Counted from the stretch's first letter, positions 1-6,705 are shown. The stretch: 7,760 nt of DNA from an uncultured Anaerolineaceae bacterium (GCA_937907495.1 CALESS010000102.1:1-7760); one strand, 5' to 3'. Numbers and translations: made by a program. The notes: generated by a model not told the origin, from the sequence alone.

Positions 1-666
1 CTGCAAGGCCAATCGGGTGAGAGGGTGGAAATTTGGACCATCTGCGCCGGAGATCCGCCCCCGCAACACCCGCTGACGCCCTTTGCCAGCCAGTTGCACG
101 CCCGCTGGGGGCTTAGCGGCCAGGGCGTGGAAGCCCGCCGGGCGGAAGATGCGGCTGCCTGCGCCCGGGTGGGGGCCATGGCGCGCCCTTTTGCCATCCC
201 GGATTGCATTTACCGCTATGATCCCTCCAGCGGGCAGCCCATGGTGCAGGATGAGCAGGGTCTTTGGGCCTCTGCAAATCACCCGGAGCCCTGGCTGGTG
301 GATCAGCTTGCAGACCAACTGGGGCGCCAATTACCGGGGACGGCGCAAGTGGCAGCCCCGCTGGCGATTGGCAGCCATACCGACCACTGGCTGGTTCGCC
401 TGGCTGCCCAAAAATTGGGCTTGCGCCTGTGGTACTACCCGGATGTGCCGTATGTGATGCGCAACCCGCCCGGTTGGGAGGGTTATTCCAGCGCCAGCAG
501 CATCACGCCGGAGAGGTTGAGCGCAGCAGCCATTGAGATCTGGCAGCAGGCGGCAGCAGATTATGCCTCGCAACTGACAACCTTCTGGCCGAACCGGGCG
601 GCCCTGGATGCGGCCTTTGAGCTATATGCGCGCCAGGGTGGGGGCCGGCTGCTGCAATTGCCATAA
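1..666 (+). CDS. PIG-L/LmbE-family deacetylase, 5'-truncated by the window edge
   Basis: This is the C-terminal part of a PIG-L (LmbE-like) family protein, a zinc-dependent hydrolase family that removes N-acetyl groups from glucosamine-type substrates. The frame is open from base 1 and ends at TAA 664-666. The in-frame GTG at 25 is probably internal, because the family's N-terminal HPDDE zinc motif is absent and must lie upstream. Visible family marks are a strand followed by CAGDPPP (about 46-66), an arginine/glutamate-rich helix with RRAED, a DCIYR segment, and the second metal motif HTDH (codons 376-387) in the context GSHTDHWLVR, followed by a YYPDVPY segment. Family knowledge says the first and last His of such a motif flank the active site. 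Substrate cannot be told. It may be an N-acetylsugar, or a cofactor precursor of the bacillithiol/mycothiol type, or unrelated. The next gene starts over 120 bases downstream, so co-transcription is uncertain. Family assignment is firm and function is broad. Confidence 0.85.
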   Translation: MQGQSGERVEIWTICAGDPPPQHPLTPFASQLHARWGLSGQGVEARRAEDAAACARVGAMARPFAIPDCIYRYDPSSGQPMVQDEQGLWASANHPEPWLVDQLADQLGRQLPGTAQVAAPLAIGSHTDHWLVRLAAQKLGLRLWYYPDVPYVMRNPPGWEGYSSASSITPERLSAAAIEIWQQAAADYASQLTTFWPNRAALDAAFELYARQGGGRLLQLP

Positions 667-683
667 AATGATGCGGTATCGGG

Positions 684-712
684 TTGAATCTTCTGGCGTC
701 TTATGTTAAAGT
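684..712 (+). promoter_or_regulatory. Possible sigma-70-like promoter for the STAND regulator gene
   Basis: TTGAAT (684-689) and TAAAGT (707-712) are separated by exactly 17 bases. Each matches four of six positions of the -35/-10 consensus. It lies in the only intergenic gap upstream of the large regulator gene and would start transcription near 719, directly on the palindrome at 720-731. The match is modest and no -10 extension is seen, so this is a candidate only. Confidence 0.35.
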
Positions 713-719
713 GAATAGG

Positions 720-731
720 TTCGTCAACGAA
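720..731. other. 12-bp hyphenated palindrome, possible operator
   Basis: TTCGT-CA-ACGAA is a perfect inverted repeat with a two-base centre. It sits just after the candidate -10 element and about 60 bases before the favoured start codon. Its position fits an operator at the transcription start or a small 5' hairpin. It is short enough to occur by chance. Confidence 0.3.
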
Positions 732-779
732 GAACGGGCGGCGGCAGGTTTGCCCTGGCAGGCCGGCGGCCGTTCATGG

Positions 780-787
780 AAGAGGTG
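780..787 (+). promoter_or_regulatory. Ribosome binding site deciding the start of the STAND gene
   Basis: AAGAGGTG lies eight bases (counting from GAGG) before the ATG at 794. The in-frame ATG at 776 has only GGCCGGCGGCC-type sequence upstream, with no Shine-Dalgarno match, and this ribosome site would lie inside its coding sequence. The 794 start is therefore preferred and removes six residues. Confidence 0.6.
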
Positions 788-793
788 CTTTTG

Positions 794-3700
794 ATGGATG
801 AGCGCGAAGAACTGCAACAATCGCTAGCCGAGCTGGAACGCCAGCGCGCCACCCTGGGGGATTCCGTGGTAGACCCGGCCATCGCCGCCCTGCGCGAAAA
901 ATTAATCTCCCTGGAAGAAGCCCCCCTACCCCCCGATCCACTGCGGGTGCCGGCAACCGTGCTTTGTGCCCAACTGACCGGCTTCCAGGAGACGACCGGA
1001 CACCTGGACGAAGAGACTTTGCGCACCGCCCGCCAGCGTCTCATCAATCGTTGGAAGAGCGTCATCAGCGAATACGGCGGCGTGGTGGATACCCGGGACG
1101 GCGAAGCCGTACTGGCGGTTTGGGGGCAGCTCCCCAACCGGGGTGAAGACCCGGAGCAGGCCATCCGGGCGGCGCTGGATATGCTGGCTGAAATCACCGG
1201 CGGTCACTGGCAGGCGGGCCGCAAACTGCCCCGTCTCAAGGCGCTGCATGTACGCATGGGCTTGCATACCGGCCTGTTGCTGGCCGATCCGGCTTCCCAT
1301 TCGGGCCAGGTTTCCATCTCCGGGGAGGCTGCGGAAATTGCCTGCCGCCTGCAAGCGGGGGCGCCGCTGGATGGAATTATGATTTCCCATGATACCTACC
1401 GCCATGTGCGGGGGGTGTTTGATGTCCATTCTCTCGACCCGATTTTGATCGCCGGGCGGGCCGAACCCGTGCAAACCTACGTCATCGAGCGGGCCAAGCC
1501 GCGTGCCTTCCGCCTGGTTTCGCGCGGCGTGGAGGGCATTGAAACCCGCATGGTAGGCCGGGAGAGTGAACTGGTGCAGATGCAGGAGATTTTCCTCTCT
1601 GCGCTGCACAACCGCAAGGGCTACCATGTGGCCTTGATCGGCGAGGCCGGGCTGGGCAAATCCCGCCTGATTTACGAGTTCATCAACTGGATGGAACTGC
1701 GCCCCGAAGAGGTGGTGTATTTCCAGGGGCGGGCCACGGAGCAGATGCACACCCAGCCCTACTCCCTCATCCGCAGTGTTTTTGCCACCCGCTTTGAAAT
1801 CCAGGATTCCGACAGCGCAGCGGTAGCCCGCCAAAAGCTGGAAGATGGCATCGTCGGCTTTATGGGTGAGATGGGCCGCGAGAAGGCCCACTTTATCGGT
1901 CACCTGATCGGATTTGATTTTTCCAACTCCCCGGTGCTTACCGGCATCCTCAACGATACCCTGCAAATCCGTGACCGGGCCACCCATTACCTGATGCAAT
2001 TCTTCTCGGCGGTTGCCAGCTCGGATCCGCTGGTGCTGTGCGCTGAAGACCTGCACTGGGCGGATGCCCGCTCGCTGGATTTCATCAATAACCTCTCCCA
2101 ACATCTGACCGGACACCCGGCCCTGCTGATCAGCGCCGCCCGCCCCTCCTTCCTGACCGATCACCCGGATTGGGGTGCTTCACAGGCTGCCTTCACCCGC
2201 CTGGAATTGCTGCCCCTTTCCAAGGATAATGCCCGCCGCATGGTGACGGATATCCTCCGCCGCCTGGAGGTCATCCCCCAGGTATTGATGGAGCTGGTGG
2301 TCAACGAGGCGGATGGGAACCCATTTTATGTGGAAGAATTGATCAAAATGATGATCGAGGATGGGGTCATTCAGAAGGGCGAGCATAACTGGTGGGTGGA
2401 GCCAGGCAAGCTGGCGAGTTTACGCGTACCCCCCACGCTGAATGGCGTGCTGCAAGCCCGCCTTTCGACGATGGAAGAGGACGAGCGGGAAATTCTACAG
2501 GTCGCCTCGGTGATGGGCCGTGTCTTTTGGGATGCGGCGATTGAGGACCTGTGCTGTAATGAAGATCCGGCGGCTGGCGAGGGGCGCGATTGCCGCCGCA
2601 TCCTGCTCTCACTGGCTGCCCGCGAGGTGATCTACAGCCGACCGCATTCCACCTTTGCCAGCGCCCAGGAGTTTGTTTTCAAGCACAATCTCTTCCATGA
2701 GGTGACCTACGGCACGGTGAGTGCGGAGCAGCGCCGCCGTTACCACGCCGAAACCGCCCGCTGGCTGGCAGAACATGCCGGGGACCGGGTGGATGAGTTT
2801 TCCGGTTGGGTGGCGGATCATTATGAGCGCGCCGGACAGTATGCGCTGGCCTCGCGCTGGTATCTGCGGGCCGGGCTGCGTGCCGCCGCACAGTACGCCA
2901 ATGCGGATGCGGTGGATTACTTTGGCCGGGCGCTGGAATATACCCCAACCGACCAGATGGAGCAAAGCTGTGCCATTTTGCTGGAACGGGCGCGGGTTTT
3001 TGACTTACAAGGAGAGCGTGAGCAGGAGCTGCGCGACATCCAGCAATTGGACGAGCTTGCCAACCATCTCGGCGATCGGCTTTATCAGGCCGAATCTGCC
3101 CTGCGCCAGGCCAGCATTGCCGAAATCACCGGGGGGTACATGGCCTCTGCCCAGCAGGCGCAACGTGCCATCCGGCTGGCAGAGAGCGCCCGGATCACCC
3201 GCTGCGAGGCCGAGGGCTACCTGCGCTGGGGCATCGTCCTCACCCGTCAGAATGAACTGCCCAGCGCCCGCAACCAGTTTGAGCAGGCGCTGCACCTCTC
3301 GCGCCAGGCCGGGTTGACCCGCCTGAAAGGTGAAAGCTTGCGCCATTTGGGCGTGGTCAGCCGCCTGTTGGGGCAGGTGAAGGAAGCCCGTGATTATCAC
3401 GAGCAAGCCCTGGAGATGAGCCGCCGCACCGGCGACCGGCGCGGCGAATCCTCTGCCCTCGTCAGCCTGGGGGTGGTGGCTTCCGAGGTGAGCGACTTTG
3501 CCGAGGCCATCCACTACTTTGAACTGGCCCTGCGCCTGAGCCGGGAAATCGGTGACCGGATGGGCGAGGGGCGCAGCCTGAACAACCTGGGCGATGTGTA
3601 CCTCAGCACGCACAATTACGCCAAATCGGTGGGTTACATTCAGCAGGCCCGCCTGATCTTTGAACAGGTGGGCAGCCGCAATGGGCGGGTGGTTACCCTG

Positions 3701-4492
3701 GCCAACCTCACCATGCTCTCCCTGCGCCAGGGAGATTACGAGCAGGCGCGCACTTCCGCCGAGCAATGGGTGGCCTTATGCCGTGAAGGCAACGACCTGG
3801 CGGGTGAGGGGCGGGCATTATTGCAGCTTGGGATTTTCTCCTGCCAGGTGGGTGATCCGCTGCGGGCGCGCAACCAATTTGAACGCTCGTTGCACAATTT
3901 CACCCGCATGCGCGACCGGCGCGGCGAGGCTTCCGCTCTGCGAGCCATGGCCAACCTCTCCATCCATACCGGCCATTTTGAAGATGCCCACAAATACGCC
4001 ACCCTCGCGCTGAGCAAGCTGGGAGAAACCGAAGACCGCCCGCGCGCTGAACTGTTGCAAGACCTGGGGCGGGCGCAACGCGGCCTGCGGCGCTGGGAAG
4101 ATGCACAGGACAACCTGCGCCAGGCGCGGGCACTCTTCCAGAATGCCGGGCAGGCCGGGCGCGCCCTGGAATGCCAGATCGAGCTGGCAGGTGTGCTGCT
4201 GGAGCGCGGCGAGGCTGCCCGGGCGGTGGCGGAGATCAATGAAGTGCTGCCGCTGCTGCGCAGCGGGGCCGCCGCCAGCATGGAAGAACCGCTGCAGGCC
4301 TACTGGACCTGCTACCAGGCGCTGCGGGCAGTCAACGATGGGCGGGCGGTGCGGGTGCTGGAAGTAGCCTACCAGGTATTGCAAGAGCGTGCCGGGCGCA
4401 TCCAGGATCAGAAATTGCGCCGCACCTTTTTGGAGAACATGCCCATCCACCGCGCCATCGAGGTGGAGTGGTCGAGCTTGAAAACAGGGTAG
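794..4492 (+). CDS. STAND-type regulator: degenerate class III cyclase-homology domain + AAA_16 ATPase + TPR array
   Basis: This 1232-residue protein (numbered from ATG 794; ATG 776 would add six) is a multidomain signalling ATPase, predicted cytoplasmic since no signal peptide or membrane segment is seen. Domains in order: a charged helical head (about 1-42); a class III adenylate/guanylate cyclase-homology domain (about 55-235); an AAA_16/STAND NTPase beginning at the VGRE motif (253-257), with Walker A GEAGLGKS (283-290, Lys289) and Walker B LVLCAED followed by LHWAD (413-424); a GNPFYVEEL segment (508-516) and winged-helix-like region; an F-HNLFHEVTY segment (629-639) typical of these proteins; then a long TPR solenoid to about 1130 with a helical tail. 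The cyclase fold lacks the catalytic residues: the metal Asp are Gln60 and Glu104, the purine-binding Lys and Asp are Thr100 and Gln172, and the ribose-orienting Asn is Glu181. Only Arg185 remains. Automatic annotation would call it an adenylate cyclase, which I doubt. More likely it is an ATP-switched scaffold or regulator whose effector is unknown. It probably shares a transcript with the downstream FHA gene. Confidence 0.9.
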   Translation: MDEREELQQSLAELERQRATLGDSVVDPAIAALREKLISLEEAPLPPDPLRVPATVLCAQLTGFQETTGHLDEETLRTARQRLINRWKSVISEYGGVVDTRDGEAVLAVWGQLPNRGEDPEQAIRAALDMLAEITGGHWQAGRKLPRLKALHVRMGLHTGLLLADPASHSGQVSISGEAAEIACRLQAGAPLDGIMISHDTYRHVRGVFDVHSLDPILIAGRAEPVQTYVIERAKPRAFRLVSRGVEGIETRMVGRESELVQMQEIFLSALHNRKGYHVALIGEAGLGKSRLIYEFINWMELRPEEVVYFQGRATEQMHTQPYSLIRSVFATRFEIQDSDSAAVARQKLEDGIVGFMGEMGREKAHFIGHLIGFDFSNSPVLTGILNDTLQIRDRATHYLMQFFSAVASSDPLVLCAEDLHWADARSLDFINNLSQHLTGHPALLISAARPSFLTDHPDWGASQAAFTRLELLPLSKDNARRMVTDILRRLEVIPQVLMELVVNEADGNPFYVEELIKMMIEDGVIQKGEHNWWVEPGKLASLRVPPTLNGVLQARLSTMEEDEREILQVASVMGRVFWDAAIEDLCCNEDPAAGEGRDCRRILLSLAAREVIYSRPHSTFASAQEFVFKHNLFHEVTYGTVSAEQRRRYHAETARWLAEHAGDRVDEFSGWVADHYERAGQYALASRWYLRAGLRAAAQYANADAVDYFGRALEYTPTDQMEQSCAILLERARVFDLQGEREQELRDIQQLDELANHLGDRLYQAESALRQASIAEITGGYMASAQQAQRAIRLAESARITRCEAEGYLRWGIVLTRQNELPSARNQFEQALHLSRQAGLTRLKGESLRHLGVVSRLLGQVKEARDYHEQALEMSRRTGDRRGESSALVSLGVVASEVSDFAEAIHYFELALRLSREIGDRMGEGRSLNNLGDVYLSTHNYAKSVGYIQQARLIFEQVGSRNGRVVTLANLTMLSLRQGDYEQARTSAEQWVALCREGNDLAGEGRALLQLGIFSCQVGDPLRARNQFERSLHNFTRMRDRRGEASALRAMANLSIHTGHFEDAHKYATLALSKLGETEDRPRAELLQDLGRAQRGLRRWEDAQDNLRQARALFQNAGQAGRALECQIELAGVLLERGEAARAVAEINEVLPLLRSGAAASMEEPLQAYWTCYQALRAVNDGRAVRVLEVAYQVLQERAGRIQDQKLRRTFLENMPIHRAIEVEWSSLKTG
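3197..4159 (+). repeat. Phased 120-bp/40-residue TPR coding repeats
   Basis: Within the regulator, a loop of the form G-D-R-x-G-E recurs every 40 residues. The second conserved Gly falls at residues 884, 924, 964, 1004 and 1044 (numbered from ATG 794), and degenerate copies at 844 and 1084 keep the same phase. Between loops are helix pairs with the A-x-x-Y/F-x-x-A-L pattern of TPRs. At DNA level a 16-base word is identical at 3432-3447 and 3912-3927, exactly 480 bases (four periods) apart. The 40-residue rather than 34-residue spacing resembles the longer TPR_12/LGN-type repeats, which bind peptides or partner helices. Outer limits are approximate. Confidence 0.8.
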
Positions 4493-4504
4493 AAGAAGCA
4501 GCTG

Positions 4505-4545
4505 CCCGGGCTCCCCGGGTGGAAACGAATTTGCCGGTTCCACCC
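4505..4545 (+). other. Two overlapping, mutually exclusive hairpins between the regulator and FHA genes
   Basis: CCCGGG at 4505-4510 can pair with CCCGGG at 4514-4519 across a three-base loop. GGGTGGAA at 4517-4524 can pair perfectly with TTCCACCC at 4538-4545 across a 13-base loop. Bases 4517-4519 belong to both helices, so only one can form at a time. No T-run follows, so this is not a standard intrinsic terminator. It could protect or process the mRNA, or slow read-through into the FHA gene. Confidence 0.4.
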
Positions 4546-4582
4546 AGACGATTGAGAATACAGGCAGCATCCCAGAACACTT

Positions 4583-4588
4583 AGGAGG
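4583..4588 (+). promoter_or_regulatory. Ribosome binding site of the FHA gene
   Basis: A full AGGAGG lies eight bases before ATG 4597. This fixes the start and suggests efficient independent initiation rather than translational coupling to the gene ending 104 bases earlier. Confidence 0.8.
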
Positions 4589-4596
4589 TTGCGGCG

Positions 4597-6435
4597 ATGA
4601 TTTCCCCCTTCCGTTTGAACCTGGAACCGGCCTGGTTGCCGGCGCTCGCCAGCCTGGCGACCCTCCCTCCGGGGGCGTTGTGCGCCTGGCAGGGCATGCA
4701 ACCGCTGACCCTGCCCGAAGATGCCCGCCAGGCCCTGTTGAAGGAAGGCCTGTTGGAGCCTTCCGGCGCAGCTTCCCCCGGCTTTTTGCCCATCCTCAAC
4801 CTGCTGGCAGCCCCTTCTGCCAGCCTGCACCTGCAACTGGAAAGCGGCGAGAAAACCCTCAATTACAGCCTGTTCTTCTCCGGCCTGGATGACGAATCGG
4901 CTTCCCTGGTGCAAAACGGGAATGACCTGGCATTGACCGCCCCGGCCCGCCCCACCGATTTGCTCTCCTCCCTGCGCCAATATACCGGTGAAAGCCTGTT
5001 GCAGCCGGTCACTTTTTCCGCGGATCTGCCGCTCACCGAAGCCCTGGCTCTGGCTGCCCTGCTCGACCGCAGCCGGGCGGCCATTCTGCAATCCATCATC
5101 AGCGATTCCAATCCGCTCTCCCCTTCCCTCAGCCCGCAAGAGATCGCCGCCATGGCTGCTACGCCCTCGCTTTCCTCCCAATGGCTGCTGGCGGTCATTC
5201 GCCAGGCGGCCAACCTGCCCACCCCACCGGATGCCGATCACTTTGCTGCTGCCCTGCTCAACCTGGTCAACCGCAGCCTGATCACCCCGCACCCGGATGG
5301 TAAAAGCTACTTCATCAATGAGGCGGCCAACCACCTGGCGCATCACCTGCTGATCATAGATACCCGCGTTCAATTGATGGTCCGCCGGGCCAATCCCCAG
5401 GGGGATGTTCACCGGGCGCATTTCATCTACCTGCAAAGCGGCGTCAGCAGCCTGGTGAAGATCGAACTGATGGCTGGCCTGGTGCGCCTGGAAAGCCTGC
5501 CCGCCGCCAGCCTGCTGGACCTGGTGGAATACTACCTGACCCGCCCGAATGCCCTGCCCATGCCGCCCATCCGTCCGCTCACCTGGCGGCTGGGCTTGCT
5601 CAGTGGAGATTCGATCAGTGCCGAATATGAGTTGACGGGCAGCGCTAAAATTGGCCGCGGCAGTGATTGTGAAATCCAGATCAGCGACCCGCGCTCATCC
5701 CGCCATCATGCCGTCATCCACCTGGTGGAAGGCGGCTACGAGGTGAACGACCTTGGCAGCACCAATGGCACCTACCTGAACCACGTCCAGATCCTCAAGC
5801 CGCTGCGCCTGCAAGTGGGGGATTTGATCCGCATCGGGGAGACCTCCCTCAAGGTGCTGGGAGGCAGCTCGATCGAACCGACCGCCCCCATCGCCCGCGG
5901 CCAGGCCAGGCAACCTTCTGCCCTGCCGGACCTGCCTCCCGTCACCGAGCCTCTTCATGAACCCGCGCCGGCCCAAGCCCCCGCCTGGCTGCACCTTCCG
6001 CCGGATGACCTGCCGGAGGCGGAAGCCCCGGAACCGACCGCCGGGGAAGGGAGTGAAGCGGAGCCGCCAGAGCCTGCTGAATCCGCCCCCTCCGCGGAGC
6101 CGTTGGCCTGGCTGTACCTGGCGGAAGAAACCCTGGCCCTGCCCGACGCGGAGGAAGCGTTGGAAGAAGAGCAAGCCGGGGCCCCGGAGCCGGCACAAGA
6201 AGCCCTGGATATGCCAGCGGAGGCCGCTGCGGAGGAACCGATCCTCGGAGAGACCCATCCGCTGGAGCGGGGAGAAGTGCCCCCGCCCCCCATGGAGCCG
6301 CCGGAAGAGCCCATCCAGGGTGAAACCCGGCAAGTGCAGCGTAGACCCACCGGGCAAATCTGCCCGCAATGTGGCAGCCCGTGCCCGCTGACGGCCCGTT
6401 TCTGCGGCAATTGCGGTCAGCAGCTTGGGGAGTGA
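4597..6435 (+). CDS. FHA-domain protein with unassigned N-terminal half and C-terminal zinc ribbon
   Basis: This 612-residue predicted cytoplasmic protein has three visible parts. Residues 1 to about 325 match no family I recognise. They alternate Leu/Ala-rich helices with strands (for example 75-95 and 256-298) and include a DLVEYYL helix near 308-314. Residues about 328-422 are a canonical FHA domain: IGRG (352-355), SRHH (368-371) and GSTNGTYLN (387-395) supply the Arg, Ser/His and Asn residues used to bind phosphothreonine peptides. Residues about 430-585 are a Pro/Glu/Ala-rich, probably disordered linker with two AWLxL motifs and two EEPIxGET motifs. The C-terminus is a small zinc ribbon with CPQCG (589-593) and CGNCG (603-607), plus an extra Cys596. 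Zinc ribbons of this kind usually sit at the N-terminus of such signalling proteins, so C-terminal placement is notable. Same strand and a 104-base gap suggest an operon with the STAND regulator. The likely role is a phospho-dependent adaptor; its kinase and target are unknown. Confidence 0.88.
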   Translation: MISPFRLNLEPAWLPALASLATLPPGALCAWQGMQPLTLPEDARQALLKEGLLEPSGAASPGFLPILNLLAAPSASLHLQLESGEKTLNYSLFFSGLDDESASLVQNGNDLALTAPARPTDLLSSLRQYTGESLLQPVTFSADLPLTEALALAALLDRSRAAILQSIISDSNPLSPSLSPQEIAAMAATPSLSSQWLLAVIRQAANLPTPPDADHFAAALLNLVNRSLITPHPDGKSYFINEAANHLAHHLLIIDTRVQLMVRRANPQGDVHRAHFIYLQSGVSSLVKIELMAGLVRLESLPAASLLDLVEYYLTRPNALPMPPIRPLTWRLGLLSGDSISAEYELTGSAKIGRGSDCEIQISDPRSSRHHAVIHLVEGGYEVNDLGSTNGTYLNHVQILKPLRLQVGDLIRIGETSLKVLGGSSIEPTAPIARGQARQPSALPDLPPVTEPLHEPAPAQAPAWLHLPPDDLPEAEAPEPTAGEGSEAEPPEPAESAPSAEPLAWLYLAEETLALPDAEEALEEEQAGAPEPAQEALDMPAEAAAEEPILGETHPLERGEVPPPPMEPPEEPIQGETRQVQRRPTGQICPQCGSPCPLTARFCGNCGQQLGE

Positions 6436-6453
6436 TGCCGGGCAAAGAAGGAG

Positions 6454-6480
6454 GGAGAGCACTGGTTTCTCCGGCTTTCT
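6454..6480 (+). terminator. Weak possible terminator after the FHA gene
   Basis: GGAGA (6454-6458) can pair with TCTCC (6468-6472) around a nine-base loop, and GGCTTTCTT follows. The stem is short and the T-tract is interrupted, so termination here would be inefficient or factor-dependent. It is listed because no better terminator separates the FHA gene from the rpsU promoter. Confidence 0.25.
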
Positions 6481-6482
6481 TC

Positions 6483-6500
6483 GGTGGGTTGGGGGGTGGG
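6483..6500 (+). other. G-rich tract with quadruplex potential upstream of the rpsU promoter
   Basis: GG-T-GGG-TT-GGGGGG-T-GGG provides four G-tracts with one- or two-base loops, enough for at least a two-tier quadruplex. GGTGGG at 6495-6500 can alternatively pair with CCCACC at 6514-6519, and CCGCC (6510-6514) can pair with GGCGG (6520-6524), so several structures compete. The tract ends 39 bases before the -35 element. Confidence 0.35.
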
Positions 6501-6539
6501 TAGTCTCTGCCGCCCCACCGGCGGGACTTGCCCAATAAT

Positions 6540-6569
6540 TTGACAAATCAGCCCCGGACGCGGTATAAT
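6540..6569 (+). promoter_or_regulatory. Consensus sigma-70 promoter of the rpsU-infA operon
   Basis: A perfect TTGACA (6540-6545) and a perfect TATAAT (6564-6569) are separated by 18 bases. Transcription would begin at about 6575-6578, giving a leader of roughly 135 nt before rpsU. This is by far the strongest promoter in the window and fits high-level housekeeping expression of translation genes. Confidence 0.92.
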
Positions 6570-6590
6570 GGACAGGCAATTATCCAGATT

Positions 6591-6614
6591 GTACGGAGGT
6601 TCCAGGGAGCGTAC
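6591..6614 (+). other. First leader hairpin of rpsU
   Basis: GTACG (6591-6595) pairs with CGTAC (6610-6614) around a 14-base purine-rich loop. GGAGG at 6595-6599 overlaps the stem and loop. This pentamer is the same as the rpsU ribosome binding site and complements CCTCC at 6662-6666, so it could compete for that sequence. The stem is short and needs covariation support. Confidence 0.4.
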
Positions 6615-6642
6615 CGGGTTGCATATATGGCAAAAATCACCC

Positions 6643-6679
6643 ACTCGGCTGCCCCTGCCCCCCTCCGCAGCCGAGTTTT
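6643..6679 (+). terminator. Terminator-like stem-loop (possible attenuator) in the rpsU leader
   Basis: ACTCGGCTGC (6643-6652) pairs perfectly with GCAGCCGAGT (6667-6676), a ten-pair helix with a 14-base C-rich loop. The 3' arm runs into TTTT (6676-6679) and then an A/T-rich stretch. It lies about 65-100 nt downstream of the predicted transcription start and before rpsU, which is the arrangement of an attenuator. The loop contains CCTCC (6662-6666), complementary to GGAGG in the rpsU ribosome binding site (6698-6702) and to GGAGG at 6595-6599. The helix is clear in the sequence; regulation is inferred. Confidence 0.6.
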
Positions 6680-6697
6680 CAATTCTATTGGAAGAAT

Positions 6698-6705
6698 GGA
6701 GGTGA
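6698..6705 (+). promoter_or_regulatory. Strong ribosome binding site deciding the rpsU start
   Basis: GGAGGTGA ends five bases before ATG 6711 and is nearly a full match to the 16S anti-Shine-Dalgarno. It selects 6711 over in-frame ATGs at 6627 and 6696. The first has no nearby ribosome site and the second would overlap this one. Confidence 0.85.

Noticed and set aside
776..793. ATG 776 as the start of the STAND gene.
   Set aside because: There is no Shine-Dalgarno upstream, while AAGAGGTG is well placed for ATG 794. It is kept as a less likely alternative.
926..2164. A 412-codon open frame on the minus strand inside the STAND gene.
   Set aside because: It is fully antisense to a clearly coding region with Walker motifs. 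The product shows no recognisable domain, and GC-rich codon bias on the + strand readily opens such antisense frames.
4505..4545. The intergenic hairpins as an intrinsic terminator.
   Set aside because: The bases after the 3' arm are AGACGATTGAG, with no T-tract.
4408..5436. A 342-codon minus-strand open frame across the STAND-FHA junction.
   Set aside because: It is antisense to two well-supported genes, has a Gln/Gly/Arg-rich composition typical of reverse-complement shadows, and has no family features.
5695..6579. A 294-codon minus-strand open frame opposite the FHA domain and linker.
   Set aside because: It is antisense to the canonical FHA and zinc-ribbon coding sequence. Its Gly/Arg-rich repeats are the mirror of the Pro/Glu linker codons.
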